64,000 nt of DNA from Gordionus sp. m RMFG-2023 (taxonomy: Eukaryota > Nematomorpha > Gordioida > Chordodea > Parachordodidae), in assembly GCF_954871325.1 (NCBI RefSeq), contig NC_088777.1:34201366-34265365 (forward strand), written 5' to 3'. Below, one piece after another: positions 1 through 11,984 of the stretch; positions within the stretch are counted from its first letter, which is position 1, and the number at the start of each line of letters is the position of its first letter. The translations under genes were made by a program, and so were the position numbers. Below the pieces are notes generated by a model. It worked only from the letters and a program-made list of their open reading frames with translations, searched no databases and had not been told where the DNA came from.

Positions 1-171
1 TGTCATTTTGATGAAATAAAAAAATTTAAATTGATCAATAATCTTAAAAAAAGGATTACAATAAAAAAAAAAGGTGAGAAATATCCATTGGAAATTTATA
101 ATAAAAAAATTAGTGATATTCAGAGGCAGTTAAATATAGGGACGAATTTGGGCATGAGTATTAATTATATT
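1..171 (+). pseudogene. Open fragment, possibly the left flank of an old Gypsy element
   Basis: Frame 1 is open from the window edge up to the hAT that starts at 172. It encodes a lysine- and isoleucine-rich stretch with no motif I recognise. On the other side of that hAT, at 8461, a Ty3/Gypsy protease and reverse transcriptase fossil begins on the same strand. The fragment is therefore plausibly the upstream (gag-side) part of that same fossil. This is inference from position only. Confidence 0.3.
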
Positions 172-394
172 CAGTGGCGTCGGCTCGAGCCCCCTAAAAA
201 ATTTGAATAGCCCCCTGAAGCAAAAATTTTTTTTTTAATTTCTCCTTAATATCCCCTTGAACTAAAAATAAATTTTTTTAATTGCCCCCTGAACGATTTC
301 TTTTATAAATTGAGTAATATATTGATTTAATTTTATTATTTAAAAATTAATAAAACTATCTAAATTTTTATTAAATGAATACTATTTTAATTAT

Positions 395-539
395 TGTTAT
401 AAATGAGATATATTATATATATTATTAATGTTATAAATGTTATAAATGTCATATACAAATCAATCATACATATATATACCAATTGTCATGTGATAGAATA
501 CTTGATTTACATATACATATTAAATAAAGAAATTGTATA
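395..539 (+). repeat. 5' LTR of the Gypsy element 395-6720
   Basis: A direct repeat of the sequence that begins at 4670 and resumes at 6601 after the hAT insertion. The boundaries are set by the TSD attat on the outside and by the TTGGCGACG primer-site-like sequence on the inside. It carries an internal duplication of ttataaatg that the 3' copy lacks. Confidence 0.85.
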
Positions 540-815
540 TTGGCGACGTTCTTATTATGAATAAAGAAGCTAAACCAATTACTAGTGGTGAATTGAATAT
601 ATCAAATGAAAGGAATAATATTAATCAAGTAAATAATATTATACAAATGAAATTTAAAATTTATGATAAACAAAACAACTTTCAAGATTATATTGAATAT
701 ATAGATGATGTGTTGGAGGTAAGAGGTATATTAATAAATATGAAACCAAGAAAAAAATATTATTTGCATATATGGGGATTAGTAATTTGGCAGAGATGAG
801 GTCTTTTGTAAAATT

Positions 816-3800
816 TTGAAAGAACTTAATTATGAGGAGATAATTAATGTGGGTAAAAAGGTATTTAAGCCTATTTCAACGTTATTCAGCTCGAGAATTA
901 AGTTTATTCGGATAAAAAGAGGGGTTGGTGAAGCAGTTGCTGAGTTTGCAAACCGACTTAAAAAATTGGCACAAGAGTGTAAATTTGAATCTGACCTTGA
1001 TGAGAGATTGAGGGATCAGATGGTGGCTGGAATCAAAATGGGTGCATTGGAGAAAGATATTCGCACCAGATTTCCTGATGGAATAAATGACATGGGAGAA
1101 AGGGTGAGTTTTCAACAGGCTTTAAATATGGCTTTGGCAATGGAAAGGGTTGAGGATGACGTGACAAATATGATGGTAAAAAAAGTCAACAAACCTAAGG
1201 AGCAGATAGAGAATAATCAAGGAAATTTTTCTAAATAAAAGTATCCATATAATAATAATAAAGAAAAAGGAAATTTTAATTATTACAATAATATAATAAT
1301 AATTTTAAGTTCAGAGATAACAGTAAGTTTAACAATAAGGATATGTGTAAGTACAATGAATGCTCAAAATGTGGAAGAACTAACCCCCCTTTTCAATGTT
1401 TTGCATCAAGGGTGAAATGTTATAATTGTCAAAAGGTAGGGCATTATGCTAAATATTGTAAGGGACGGAAGTTACATGCTATGCATCAAGATGACAATGA
1501 CTCATCAGATTCATTTAATAATATTTCCCAAATTGCTAGAAATAGTGCGAAGATATCTGTTAGGATAAATGGAGTACCTATAGAATTTGACTATGATACG
1601 GGGGCACAGGTATCGGTGATTGGGAAACAATATTGGGATGAAATTGGCCGACGCAAACTTGGACCAACCAAACCTTTGTCAGTATATGGTAACCGACCGC
1701 TGGATGTACTTGGTTCGTCTTGAAAAGATAAGCAGATCACTAACGATTGTGGTGACCCGTTCAAATGACATACCATTATTTGGACAACCATGGATACTGG
1801 CATTTAATATGTTTATCCCACGACATGTTACTATACGTAGTATCACAAGTAAAAAGGTTATGACAACCGATAAACAAATTGCTGACATGACGACTAAATT
1901 TTTCAGTGTTTTTGATGACAAGACAGGACGGGTGAGTGATATAATAGAAGTTAGCATACATCTGAGTGAGGCAGCAAGGCCGAAATCATGGTCAGCTCGT
2001 AGAGTACCTTTTCCATTATGAAAACCAATTGAAATGGAATTCGATAGATTGGTTAAATCTGCAATATTGAAGGAGATTGACCCAACAAAAAAACGTTTGA
2101 CATGGGCTACTCCAACAGTAAACGTACGCAAAACAAATGGAGAAATCAGGATTTGTGCGGATTTTAAGGTAACATTAAACCCATATATTTTATACGAATA
2201 TCATATTATACCAACGGTGGATGATCTATTAACCAAATTAAAAGATGGGTTGAAATTTACGGTAATAGATTTGAAAGATGCATATTTACAATTACCAATA
2301 AAAGAGAGTTCAAAAGAATACTTAACCATATCAACCCATATTGGTTATTTCCAATATCAATGTATGTCTTTCGGTCTTTGTAGTGCGCCAACCATTTTCT
2401 AAAGATATATGGATAATTTATTACAAGACTGTCAAATGACCTGAGTATATCTTGACGATATTATCATAACGGGGAAAAATGATGTAGAACATTTGAATAA
2501 CGTAAAAAAAGTATTAATGAAATTAAAACAGGTGGCTATGAAGGCAAAATGGGCCAAAATACGCTTTTTAAATGAATCAGTTTCTTTTCTAGGTTTTGTA
2601 ATAGACAAAAATGGAATACACCCAGCGAAAAAAAAATAGATGCTATTCGAAGGATACCAACTTAATATACACCAATTACGATCTTTTTCAGGACTTGTGA
2701 ACTATCACGAGAGATTTTTGCCTCTGCATGAAATTGCCGCTCCACTGCATAAATTAACAAGCATTAAATGTTGCTGGGGTTGGTCGGACAGGGAACAAGA
2801 GGTATTTGATAAAATAAAACATCTTTTGTCAACAAATAAAACGCTAATTCCATATTCGCCAAACTTGCGAATTATATTGGAATGTGATGCCTTTAACACT
2901 GGTTTTAGAGCTGTGTTGTGTCATTTAGTAAAAAAGTATTAGCAGACCTATCGCATTTGCCTCGCGAACATTATTGGAGTAAGAGAAAAATTACTAATAG
3001 AAAAAGAGGCACGAGCACTTTTGTTTGGAATGGAAAAATTTCATACTTTCATTTTTGGTCGAAAATTTATATTGCAAACAGATCACAAACCTTTGGAAAA
3101 ATTATTTGGTGATAAACGGGAACTACCAAAAATATCCAATAGTCGATTAACGCGCTGGGCTTGGAAAATGTCCGCATGTGATTTTAATATTGAATATGTT
3201 CCAGGAAAAGAAAATAAAGTAGCTGATACTTTATCTAAACTGCCAGCAGAAGGCATAGAATCAAATAACGATCAAAGAAATGCGTTAAAAATCAGAGCTA
3301 TAAATTTGCACGATATAAATATTAGTCAAGTTGAACTCCAAAAGGAAACAAGGAATGATAGCTTGTTTAAAAAAGTAGTTAAAAACATTGAGCGTGGATG
3401 AGTTGAGTTTGATGCGAAAAAAGATACAGAGTTAGTTTGTTTTTATAATCGTAGAGAGGAATTGTCAGTAGATGATGATGTTATTAAATGGAATGGGAAG
3501 TTGGTAATTCCAACCGTTTTGAAGAAATCAATATTAAGGATTATACACAGAGGGCATCCAGGAATAAATGCTATGAAATCAATTTTTAGAATGTATTGTT
3601 GGTGGCCTAATTGCGATAAAGACATTGAACAATATGTTCGTCAATGTATGCCATGTCAAAGTAACCGGTCGAATATTATGGAGGTTCTTTATATTCGTGG
3701 AACATATCTAATATGCCATGGGAACGAATTCATTTGGATTTCGCGGGGCATATTGATTCGTATTCATGGTTAGTTGGAGTTGATGCACATACTAAATGGG

Positions 3801-4650
3801 TTGAGGTTGAGTTAATGAGAGAGACCACGTCCACGACAATAATCAGGACCTTAAGGAAATGGTTCGCACGGTTTGGAACACCTAGACAAATTGTATCAGA
3901 TAATGGACCTCAATTTATTTCTGGAGAATTTCGAAAATTTTGTTTCGAGAAAATTAATTGATACATACAAGACCGGACCATCCAAAAACAAACGGTTTAG
4001 CAGAAAGAACAATACGAACCCTCAAGACTCGATATTTTGCAACTAGGAAAGACATCAGGGGGCCTGAGGAAGCCTTGGGAGAAGTTTTGATAACATATAG
4101 AATTGGTGAACATCAATCAACTGGACGTTCATGGCAAAGTTATTATTGGGGCGAAATTTAAAAAGGGGATTAAATTGGTTACATCCAAATGTTAGGGATG
4201 AAATGGAACGATCGAATATACGACAAAAAGCAGCGCATGATGAACATAGTCAAATGAGGGAATTTGATATTGCACAACCGGTATGGGTGCATAATAAAAT
4301 AAATTCAGGTTGGAAAAAGGAGTTATAAAATCCATAACTGGTAGATATCTTATTTGGTAGAAAGCAAGAATAGAATGGTACGAAAGCATACGGATCAACT
4401 TCGAAAAAGGGAGATAGCTAAAGAAATGGAGAAGTCTGGGCCATTGGAAGAAAATAAAGAAAATATGGAGTCAAAGAGAGAGGAAGAAAATGGAGAAAAT
4501 ATGGAGTCAGAGAGAGAAGAAGAAAATATAAAAAATAGAGAGTCATATATGGTTGAGATTTTAGAAAATGTGGAAGATAACGGAAAACTAGAAACGCGAA
4601 AATCACAAAGAGCTAGGAAACCTACAAATAGGCTGATTGAGGAGTTGTAA
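816..4650 (+). pseudogene. gag-pol fossil of the Gypsy element
   Basis: Recognisable parts in order, with approximate positions: a retrotransposon gag domain (816-1240); a CCHC zinc knuckle of the form CYNCQKVGHYAKYC (about 1420-1460); an aspartic protease core FDYDTGAQVSVIG (about 1588); reverse transcriptase (about 2030-2620); RNase H (about 2870-3240); the integrase H2C2 zinc domain with HRGHPG and CMPCQ (about 3545-3665); the integrase core with IVSDNGPQF (about 3890); and a glutamate-rich tail (4350-4650). This order defines Ty3/Gypsy. The coding region is broken many times, about a dozen by eye. Confidence 0.88.
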
Positions 4651-5035
4651 GATCATATGTATGGGGATATGTTATAAATGAGATATATTCATTGGCGTAC
4701 GCAGCGGGGGGGGGGGCAATGGGACAAATCCCTTCCCCAAAGCCAAAAAATGCAGATGCCGGATTTTCAAAAATATTAATGTTTATATTAATTTATATTT
4801 GTTAATATTTATTCCTATCTCATATTAAATATATATTTAATTACATTTATTTATCACATTCATCTATTAAGTTATTTATCAATTAATTTCGATTTCAAGT
4901 TTTCATTGGCATAATATTTACCTATTATTTTCAAATTTCTAGTGGCGTATTATTTATCTACCATTTCCATATTTCTAGTCAAATAATAATTTTTCTGAAA
5001 CTCCTTGTCCAACAGGGAGAAAGAAAGTGCAAGCT

Positions 5036-6180
5036 TGTCCAACGAGATGGAGTCTCTGCCATCAAGCAGTAACAGCTTTTATGGAGTTAGAAGAACCTAT
5101 TATTAATGCTATTACTGAAATATCACAATGGCCTGAAAGAAATATTTCTTCAGAAGTATGAAAATTATTGGATTCAAAACTTATTTCAATTTTTTTTTTC
5201 CCATTAGAATGCATAATTTAATTATACAACTATTTTATGTAATACTTTTCAAAAACATGACATTGACTTGATTAAGAAGATGAGAATAGCGGAGAGCATT
5301 TTATTAGAACTCAAGGAAATTAGGGCTAATGTTGATGAAGAATTTCAATTTTATATGTTATCGTTGAGTCAAAAGGAGAGTTATACGTGTTTAATATTTG
5401 TCTCACTCGATTTGCAGCAAGGCAAGCTCATCGTCAAAACATTAGTATAAGATCAGTATAAAAGTATTATAAAACTAAAATTCAAATAAATGAATGATTT
5501 TTAATTCATCATGCAGCACTTACCAATCTGCAGATATTACTTCCACAAAAGCCTTCCCAATCTTTTTCAGATGGTGATAGAAAAAAAATAATATGTTTGA
5601 TGCCTTATTAGCTGAATAACTATGTTTAAAAGATTAACTAAGATATAGTCCCAAAAAATGTTATGGATGCTTTGTATAATTTTAAACACATTTTAGATTT
5701 TATCCCAATGTATTAAAATTATTATATATATTATATATATTAGCAACTCTTCCCATTAGTAAACTAATGAGAGAACATTCTCTTTTTTAAGAAGAATAAC
5801 AGAGCCCTGCAGAGATACAATTTGCAGGGCACGGCCTGGATTTTTTTTCAAAATTTTTTTCGCCTGGCCCGGGTTTTTTTTTTAAAGAAATTATATTTAT
5901 TTTTTATTTTTATAGCTAATTTCAAATATTTGGTTTTAAAATATATAACCGAGCCCGAATAATTTTTTTTAAAAAAATCAGGCCCGGCCCGGCTGTTTTT
6001 TTAAAAAAAATTTCGGGGCCTGCCCGGATGTATTTAAAAAATTAAAATACGATCCGACCCGGGAACCGAGCCTACAGTTCTCTGAAAACATACCTAAGAA
6101 GTACAACTTCTGAAAGTGGATTGAATGGTTTGGATCTTTTAAATATTTATAAGCATTTGACGCCAAGCAAGGATGAGTAA
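5036..6180 (+). pseudogene. Decayed hAT transposase with C-terminal dimerisation domain
   Basis: A first piece at about 5036-5160 reads CPTRWSLCHQAVTAF and on to SQWPERN, the 'C-x-TRW' region found in ZMYM/DUF4371-like hAT transposases. A second piece at 5268-5450 is acidic and helical, with LLELKEIRANVDEEF. The hATC dimerisation segment starts at about 5740 and resumes near 6080 as KTYLRSTTSESGLNGLDLL. Stops and frame changes separate these pieces, and a small A/T- and GC-patterned element (about 5812-6075) interrupts hATC. The N-terminal zinc-finger part was not found. It cannot encode a working transposase as it stands. Confidence 0.75.
5812..6075. mobile_element. Small non-autonomous element inside the hAT transposase remnant
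   Basis: GC-rich blocks (GGCACGGCCTGG, GGCCCGGCCCGG, CGACCCGGGAACCGAGCC) alternate with A/T tracts. The block separates two halves of the hATC domain that read on from one another. The end blocks are roughly inverted (TGCAGGGCACGGCC and TGTAGGCTCGGTTCC). No clean TSD was found, so the limits are approximate. Confidence 0.45.
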
Positions 6181-6720
6181 TTGAAAAATTAGCTCAAACC
6201 CAACGAAGATTGGATTTTACATTGTAAATATAATACAAAATACAATTATTCCTAAGAAACTTTTTGTGTATTAATATTTATATTTCCAACATTAAATTTT
6301 TTTACTTTATATATAAATTTTAAAGGCTCAAAAAATTCAAATTTCTATTTTGGGTCATTTAAGTGATTCATATGGTGGTTATATTAACTTTATATTTTTT
6401 AATTCACATATATTTTATAGTTTTTTATGTGCCGGTTTATATATATAATTTTTTTATAATTCATATAATTTAAAATTGTGCTAGAAATAGTTATTAGTCC
6501 TAATAAATTTATGCTTGATATTTTTTAATAACAATAATATTTCTTAAAAAAATTTATTATCCCCCCCCCCCCCCAGACCAAATTCCTGCGTACGCGCCTG
6601 GATATATTATATATATTATTAATGTTATAAATGTCATATACAAATCAATCATATATATATATATAAATATGTGATAGAATACTTGATTTACATATACATA
6701 TTAAATAAAGAAATTGTATA

Positions 6721-8390
6721 ATTATTAGATTAGATTAATACATATAAATTATATGTTCACTCTGTCAGCTTGCAATCAAATTCTGTGTTAAATATCAATA
6801 TCACTCAATAAATATTAATAGCATTAACAGTTGAGCTCAATTGACTTTTATTATTTAAATTATTATATAGACTTAATTAAATAAATATAATCATTTATTA
6901 ATTGAAAATTAACAAATTTAATATTATAATTAGCCGACAATATCACTAATCAACTACATTATTGATTTTTAAATTTAATTATCATGTCTCTTCCTAAAAT
7001 TATTTTCAAGGTCCAAATCCAAATGAGTATAAGATGTTTATTTATAAAAGTAAGTAGATATATAGTTTATAATCCTTTATAATATATAATTATTTATAAA
7101 ATATTAGGTAAAATGCCACTTTTACAGACGTATTTGACAGTTATATAATATATTACAGTTAATAATTTAAAAATTTTAAAAATAAATGCTTTTGATAATA
7201 AATATAATGACAATTTACATTCGATTATTTAACGCCATCTATTTATTAAATATATTATTAAAATTAAACTTCTTATTATTCATCCCACAATGGATGTTAG
7301 ATATCTTTTCTTCTCTTTTTTTAAGTGTTATTAGGAAAGATTTTTTTTTCTTCTTTGAAAAACAGTTTTGAGTGAAATTTTTAATACGAATATATTTTTC
7401 ATAATATTATAATCTACTATTATTTTAAGATATAATATACCAACTAGAGGTGGTGCGACAATCATATATAAAATCTTAATTACTTTCATTATATCACTCT
7501 GGTTCTTATTTTATAGTTACAAAATGTTTCATTTCTAATATGCCATCCTTGCCGTGTAAATAACTCAAGACTTCAATATATTTGCATAATTTCTTCTAAA
7601 GATTTTTACTGTTTTTGTTTTATCAATTTATCTAACATAATAAATTCTGATATGGCTTACCATCGTGAGTGTCATGGCTATGACTACAAATTAAACAGCA
7701 TTTATTATTTGTGTGGCTATGTAATTTAAGATTATTACTATAGCTGCTGAGAGTATATGTAGATAAGCAATAATGGTCAACTGTGTGGTCGTTTATATAT
7801 CATTAAAAAATGGAAGATAATCTTTTGAAATTTAATATCTCACAAAAATTTTCTCGATTATTTATCTAGCTTCCATCATGTCATCTAAGAGGAAGCTCTA
7901 GCCACCATATAGTTTTATGATTTGGATTGGTCGATTATATTCTCTTCTTCAAGAATTGTTGACTTGGTAAAGCCTATAAATTTTTCCTTATTAGTCCATT
8001 CTATAAAACATTGTCTAAAATGGTATCAGAAAGTTATATTCGTTTCATGACCTTTTGTCAATGTAGCTTGCTAAGAATTTTATAGCCTTATGTGGTTTTT
8101 AAAAACCATAACAATTAGGCATATGTATGCATTAATTAACCTTTTTTATCATTTGAAATTCTTTACGCAAAATTTTTTTATATCAGCAATCGAAAATATT
8201 TTATACTGTAATAAATAGATTCTGTATTAAAAAATATTATTTTTAGAAATGTCTTGTATTGTTTTAATTATTTATATGCTAGTTTATTTTGTATGCAAAA
8301 TATTATAAATAACAAAATATGAAATTCAGAATAATTGTTTAGAGTTTAGCATATTTTAAAAATGTATAATATATTTATAAAACCCTGGGG
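6721..8390. other. Interior of the large hAT; no gene recognised
   Basis: AT-rich sequence between the Gypsy 3' end and the right hAT end. Short ORFs here (for example around 7186-7371) are hydrophobic by AT bias and show no motif. A slightly less AT-rich stretch at about 7660-7920 could be decayed coding sequence, but I could not identify it. Confidence 0.5.
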
Positions 8391-8460
8391 TATGTTCGCC
8401 TCCCATAAAATTTTTTTTTAGCTGAGCCCCCTGAGATTGTAAGGGCTAGCGACGCCCCTG

Positions 8461-10020
8461 TATTGAAAGTGAAAATTCAAATATAATAAATATAATTCAG
8501 CCAATTAGAATGAATAAAATTCTAATAACTGAAAGAGGAGATGGACAATGTTTATAACCTCGTGTTAATTTGAGAATTGATAGGCAAAATATTGAACTGT
8601 TGTTTCATACTGGTGAAAGCATTTCAATAATATTTAGGGAAAATTATTATAAATATTGGCCTGCGGTACACTTTAAAAAGAACTTATGTGATCAGACAAT
8701 TAAGCCCAAATTGAGAATGGTTCTCAATGATATTTGTTCTTGCTTTATGGGTGGTAGAGAAAATGTTGAAACTATTATGGGGTGAGATTGATTACCAATC
8801 TTGGTTCTTCTAATAATTATTGCGATATTTTTTGGCAGTAAATAATGCTTAACGAGAAATAATTGCGGATAACATCCTAAGTTAAATTCGTGGAGATGGC
8901 TAATTTATTGAGAGAGGAAGTAAATCACTTCATTAATTCTGATATTTATGAAACTTTCTACAAATTAATAGCTAAGCTGTGTAGCTCTAAAAATAATATT
9001 GAAATAAATGAAAATCAAATTGCTGATTTTAAAGTTAATGAATTAAATAAAATTCATGAAGCCATACCGATAATGTAAAAATATAGTATATTTTTAAAGA
9101 CACTTTGGGTTGAATCAATGATTATCAAGTGGAGGTGAAATTGAAAGAGGGATGTTCACCCATTTTTTTTAGCATGTATATGAGTTCCTTTATAGTGAAA
9201 GAAAGAAATTGAAGAAGAATTAGACCATTGGATTAAAGATAGTATTATTATGACAGTGGAATTATTAGCTCCTGTATAAAAATCAAATGGGAAGTAACAA
9301 TGGGTTGTTGAAGTTAAATATCCATTTCCTAGAATTGAGAAAATTTTAGACAATTTAAAAGGTGAAAAATATTTTTTCATAGTGGATTTTTCATCAACGT
9401 ATAAGCAGTGCAGTCACCCTTGTAAAAAATTCGCAAGTTATTATAATTACTTACTCTGTAAGGTTTATTTTCATTTTGTAGATTATCTTTTAGGTTAAGG
9501 GTGTCAGCACCTATTCAACGTACCATGGCTTCTGTTTTGGAATTGGAAAGTGCATTTTATTATAAGATGATGTGTTGATAACTGATGTGACACCAGAGAA
9601 ACATAATCAGCTTCTTGAAGAAGTTTTAAGAGAATTTGTGACAAAGGCTTAAGAGCCAGTAAAGAAAAGAGTGTTTTTGGTGTAACAGAAATTATATATT
9701 TGGGTCATCAAATTATTGGGGTGGGAAACCTCTTGATAAAAATTTAAAATACATATTAAATATGAATCGGCCAACAAGTAAGGTTGAAGTGCAATCCTTT
9801 TTGGGTATTGTGAATTATTATAATCGTTTTGTGGAGAATTTTCCAAAAGTGGCATATTCATATATGATTTATGAAATGTGATCATTTTGGGTGAAAATTG
9901 AACAACAAGGGGCTCTAGAAATATTAAAGAAGAAAAATGCCGAAGCAATAGGGGGTTTTTAAAAGGAGTTGACATGTGTGTGTACATTCATTTTAATTAA
10001 CGGTGGGTCCATTTTGAATT
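8461..10020 (+). pseudogene. Second Ty3/Gypsy fossil: protease and reverse transcriptase remnants
   Basis: An aspartic-protease-like segment, IELLFHTGESISIIF, lies near 8590. It is followed by reverse transcriptase remnants: ELDHWIKDSII near 9210, a YPFPRIEKILDNLKG segment near 9320, and a segment of QSFLGIVNYYNRFV type near 9790. The last is a typical Gypsy motif at the RT/RNase H boundary. The copy is heavily broken (more than ten breaks) and no LTRs were found. It abuts the right end of the hAT 172-8460 and may be the older host of that insertion. Confidence 0.75.
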
Positions 10021-10495
10021 GTGAGATGGTTGAATGTGGATTAACCGTGTAAAAATATTTTTGTGTAAATGATATTAATAAGGAAAAAATTGTTAATTTG
10101 ACTATGAGGGTAAATTTATTTGGCTAATGGGTCTTCATTTAATTAAAATTGAAAGTATAATAAAAAAAATATATTCTTTTTCTCAATGTGAGAACTTAAA
10201 AGTGTAATGTGATTTAGCATTTAAATTTATTTGTGAGATCTTGTAGATTTACCATTTGTTACACGACATTATTTATACCCCTTCGCATATCTTATTTAAA
10301 ATTGTTTATTTTAATTTTTAAAAAACATGTGTATTGTGTTTTTGCAAGAAAAATGTATTTTCATGAAAATTTTTATTTTATATCCCCTCTAAATTAAATA
10401 TCCTTAAAAATAAAATATTATATACCACATGGATTGTCTATTTTTCTAAAGAAATATATATATATGTCTACTCAAAAGAAATATATTGTGAATTA
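10021..10495. other. AT-rich sequence without recognised feature
   Basis: Possibly the decayed tail of the preceding Gypsy fossil. I see no coding motif and no terminal repeat. Confidence 0.4.
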
Positions 10496-11172
10496 GTATT
10501 ATCTAGTGCTGTAAACATTACTAAAAAAAAGTGTTACCGTTACTCGTTACATCTGAAATAAGGAACGTTCTACCGTTACTCGTTACCTTTTCAAAAAAGG
10601 AACGCGCGTTACCGACTTTTCAAAAAGGTAACGGGCTACATGTTACTTAAAAAAATTAAATATATACAAAAATAATATTTATTTTTTTCCGACAATATAT
10701 AATAAAATAAAACTATACAAAAAGAATATATAAGATAGTTTTATAAAAAAAAATTTCATGTATGGTTATAATATAAATAAAATTATACAAAAATATTATT
10801 TTATAAGATAATCGTTATGTATCAATTTTTATTTATTTTTAGCAACAATTGATTTCAAAATTTTGATCAGACAAACAAGAGCGCTTAGTGCTCAAACAGC
10901 TGGTTAAACAATGGGATGTTATATATAGTATTTTAAAATAAATAAAATCTATAATGAAATTCTCTGTAAAATTTTATTGTTGGATAAATCCTGGCTACGC
11001 CAATATTCCATATATATATATATATATATATTATTTAAACAAACAAGAAATAGAAGATATTGTATAAAAAACTCAATATAATGCTTTGAATCAAAACCAA
11101 TATTTTGTTAATCTTGGGTTTTTAATGTTGGTTCCCAGCTCAATACTGTAGTATAATTTAATTGCTTATATT

Positions 11173-11984
11173 TAAGGCTGTGCCGATCCACATATTTTCA
11201 CCGATCCGATTCGATATTGCTTCAAAACCGATTCGATTGATACCGATCCGATATTTATATTGATTTATCACCACCCCCCTTTGAACCAAATTAAGAAATC
11301 AATATTTTTTATGCTAAAAAAATACATTTAATAATTTCTTTATTTCTACAATTAAAACTATAATTAAAAAAACATATATTTAATAATATATCCATTTTAT
11401 GTTGGTATGAATTATAAAATTGTAATATTTAATATATAAAATTATAATATATTAGATTTTTTTAATAAATATGAGAACCTCTCGATTTTCTGGCAATAAG
11501 CTTCGACGATATGGACTATCTATATCCCCTGCCTTACTAAAGGCAGACTCATATGATTCCGCAGATAACGCATTTTGCAAAATTATCTTTGTCTTTTGTA
11601 AAATATTTCCATAATTCAGATACCATATTTAAAAAAATTCTTTTATTTAAAGTATAAATAATAAAATTGGCGTTATTATTTAAAAAGATTTGAAATAAAT
11701 AAAACTTTGGGTGTTCCTTTCTATTTTTATAAAAAAACTTTTAAATTATAAATCTATTTTAAAAATAAAATAAATATAGAGGGTGTTGTGCATTTACATT
11801 GTTTAAAAAAAATTATTTAGAAAATATTATAATAACGTAAAATAACGTAAAATAAATATACATAACATAAAATAACAAAAAAAAGAAAAGTAAAAATCGA
11901 ATCGGTTTTTATAGATATCGGTACGATCCGATATTTTTGGAAAACGCTAAATATCGGTGCGATATTTAATATCGGCAAAGCCTA
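11173..11984 (-). mobile_element. Nested hAT deletion derivative, copy 1
   Basis: The ends are TAAGGCTGTGCCGAT and, read inward from the right, TAGGCTTTGCCGAT. An exact 8-bp TSD, cttatatt, is at 11165-11172 and 11985-11992. Subterminal CCGATCCGAT-type motifs repeat in both arms. The interior keeps only the two ends of a hAT transposase gene, minus strand. Confidence 0.92.
11470..11637 (-). pseudogene. hAT transposase remnant: BED finger start joined to hATC end
   Basis: Reading the minus strand from about 11635, the sequence encodes SELWKYFTKDKDNFAKCVIC. This is the start of a BED zinc finger with the aromatic and first cysteine-pair signature. Within a few codons it passes, in another frame, to ESAFSKAGDIDSPYRR and LLPENREVLIFI, the C-terminal hATC dimerisation motif. 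All of the catalytic middle is missing, so this is an internal deletion derivative. The same junction is present in copy 2 at 25261-25440, which shows that the deletion predates duplication of the element. Confidence 0.75.

Larger units (their letters stand above)
4690..6600 (+). mobile_element. hAT transposon inserted in the Gypsy 3' LTR
   Basis: The left end is CATTGGCGTACGCAG and the right end, read inward, is CAGGCGCGTACGCAG. Each is followed closely by a homopolymer tract (G on the left, C on the right in plus sense). An exact 8-bp TSD, gatatatt, lies at 4682-4689 and 6601-6608. Inside are remnants of a hAT transposase on the plus strand. The TSD, the end sequences and the transposase remnants together make this assignment firm. 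Confidence 0.92.
395..6720 (+). mobile_element. Ty3/Gypsy LTR retrotransposon, broken, with a hAT in its 3' LTR
   Basis: Short LTRs of roughly 145 bp begin TGTTATAAATGAG and end AAATTGTATA. The element is flanked by a 5-bp TSD, attat, at 390-394 and 6721-6725. After the 5' LTR comes TTGGCGACG, a plausible primer-binding start, and before the 3' LTR a short G-rich purine stretch. The order of parts is gag, zinc knuckle, protease, reverse transcriptase, RNase H, integrase and an acidic tail, which is the Ty3/Gypsy order. The coding region is broken in about a dozen places, yet the two LTRs remain similar. A 1.9-kb hAT sits in the 3' LTR. Confidence 0.9.
4670..6720 (+). repeat. 3' LTR of the Gypsy element, split by a hAT
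   Basis: The LTR starts at 4670 with TGTTATAAATGAG. The inserted hAT occupies 4690-6600, and the LTR resumes at 6601 and ends at 6720 beside the TSD attat. Apart from the hAT it matches the 5' LTR with a few substitutions and small length differences. Confidence 0.85.
172..8460. mobile_element. hAT-type DNA transposon carrying nested insertions
   Basis: The left end reads CAGTGGCGTCGGCTCGAG and the right end, read inward, CAGGGGCGTCGCTAGC. Both arms continue with runs of AGCCCCCTGA type. The CAG-N-GGCGTNGC pattern is typical of hAT ends. The bases just outside (attatatt on the left, tattgaaa on the right) do not form a clear 8-bp TSD, so the pairing of the two ends rests on their sequence similarity. 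About 6.3 kb of the interior is a Gypsy element (395-6720). No transposase was recognised in the remaining interior, so it is probably non-autonomous. Confidence 0.6.

Noticed and set aside
7186-7371. Hydrophobic 61-codon ORF as a membrane protein
   Set aside because: Poly-T and AT bias give I, L and F runs; no start context or homology signal.
10970-11035. TA microsatellite near 11010
   Set aside because: A simple (TA)n run with no further structure; the adjacent CCTGGCTACGCC is shared with copy 2 and belongs to the composite hAT.
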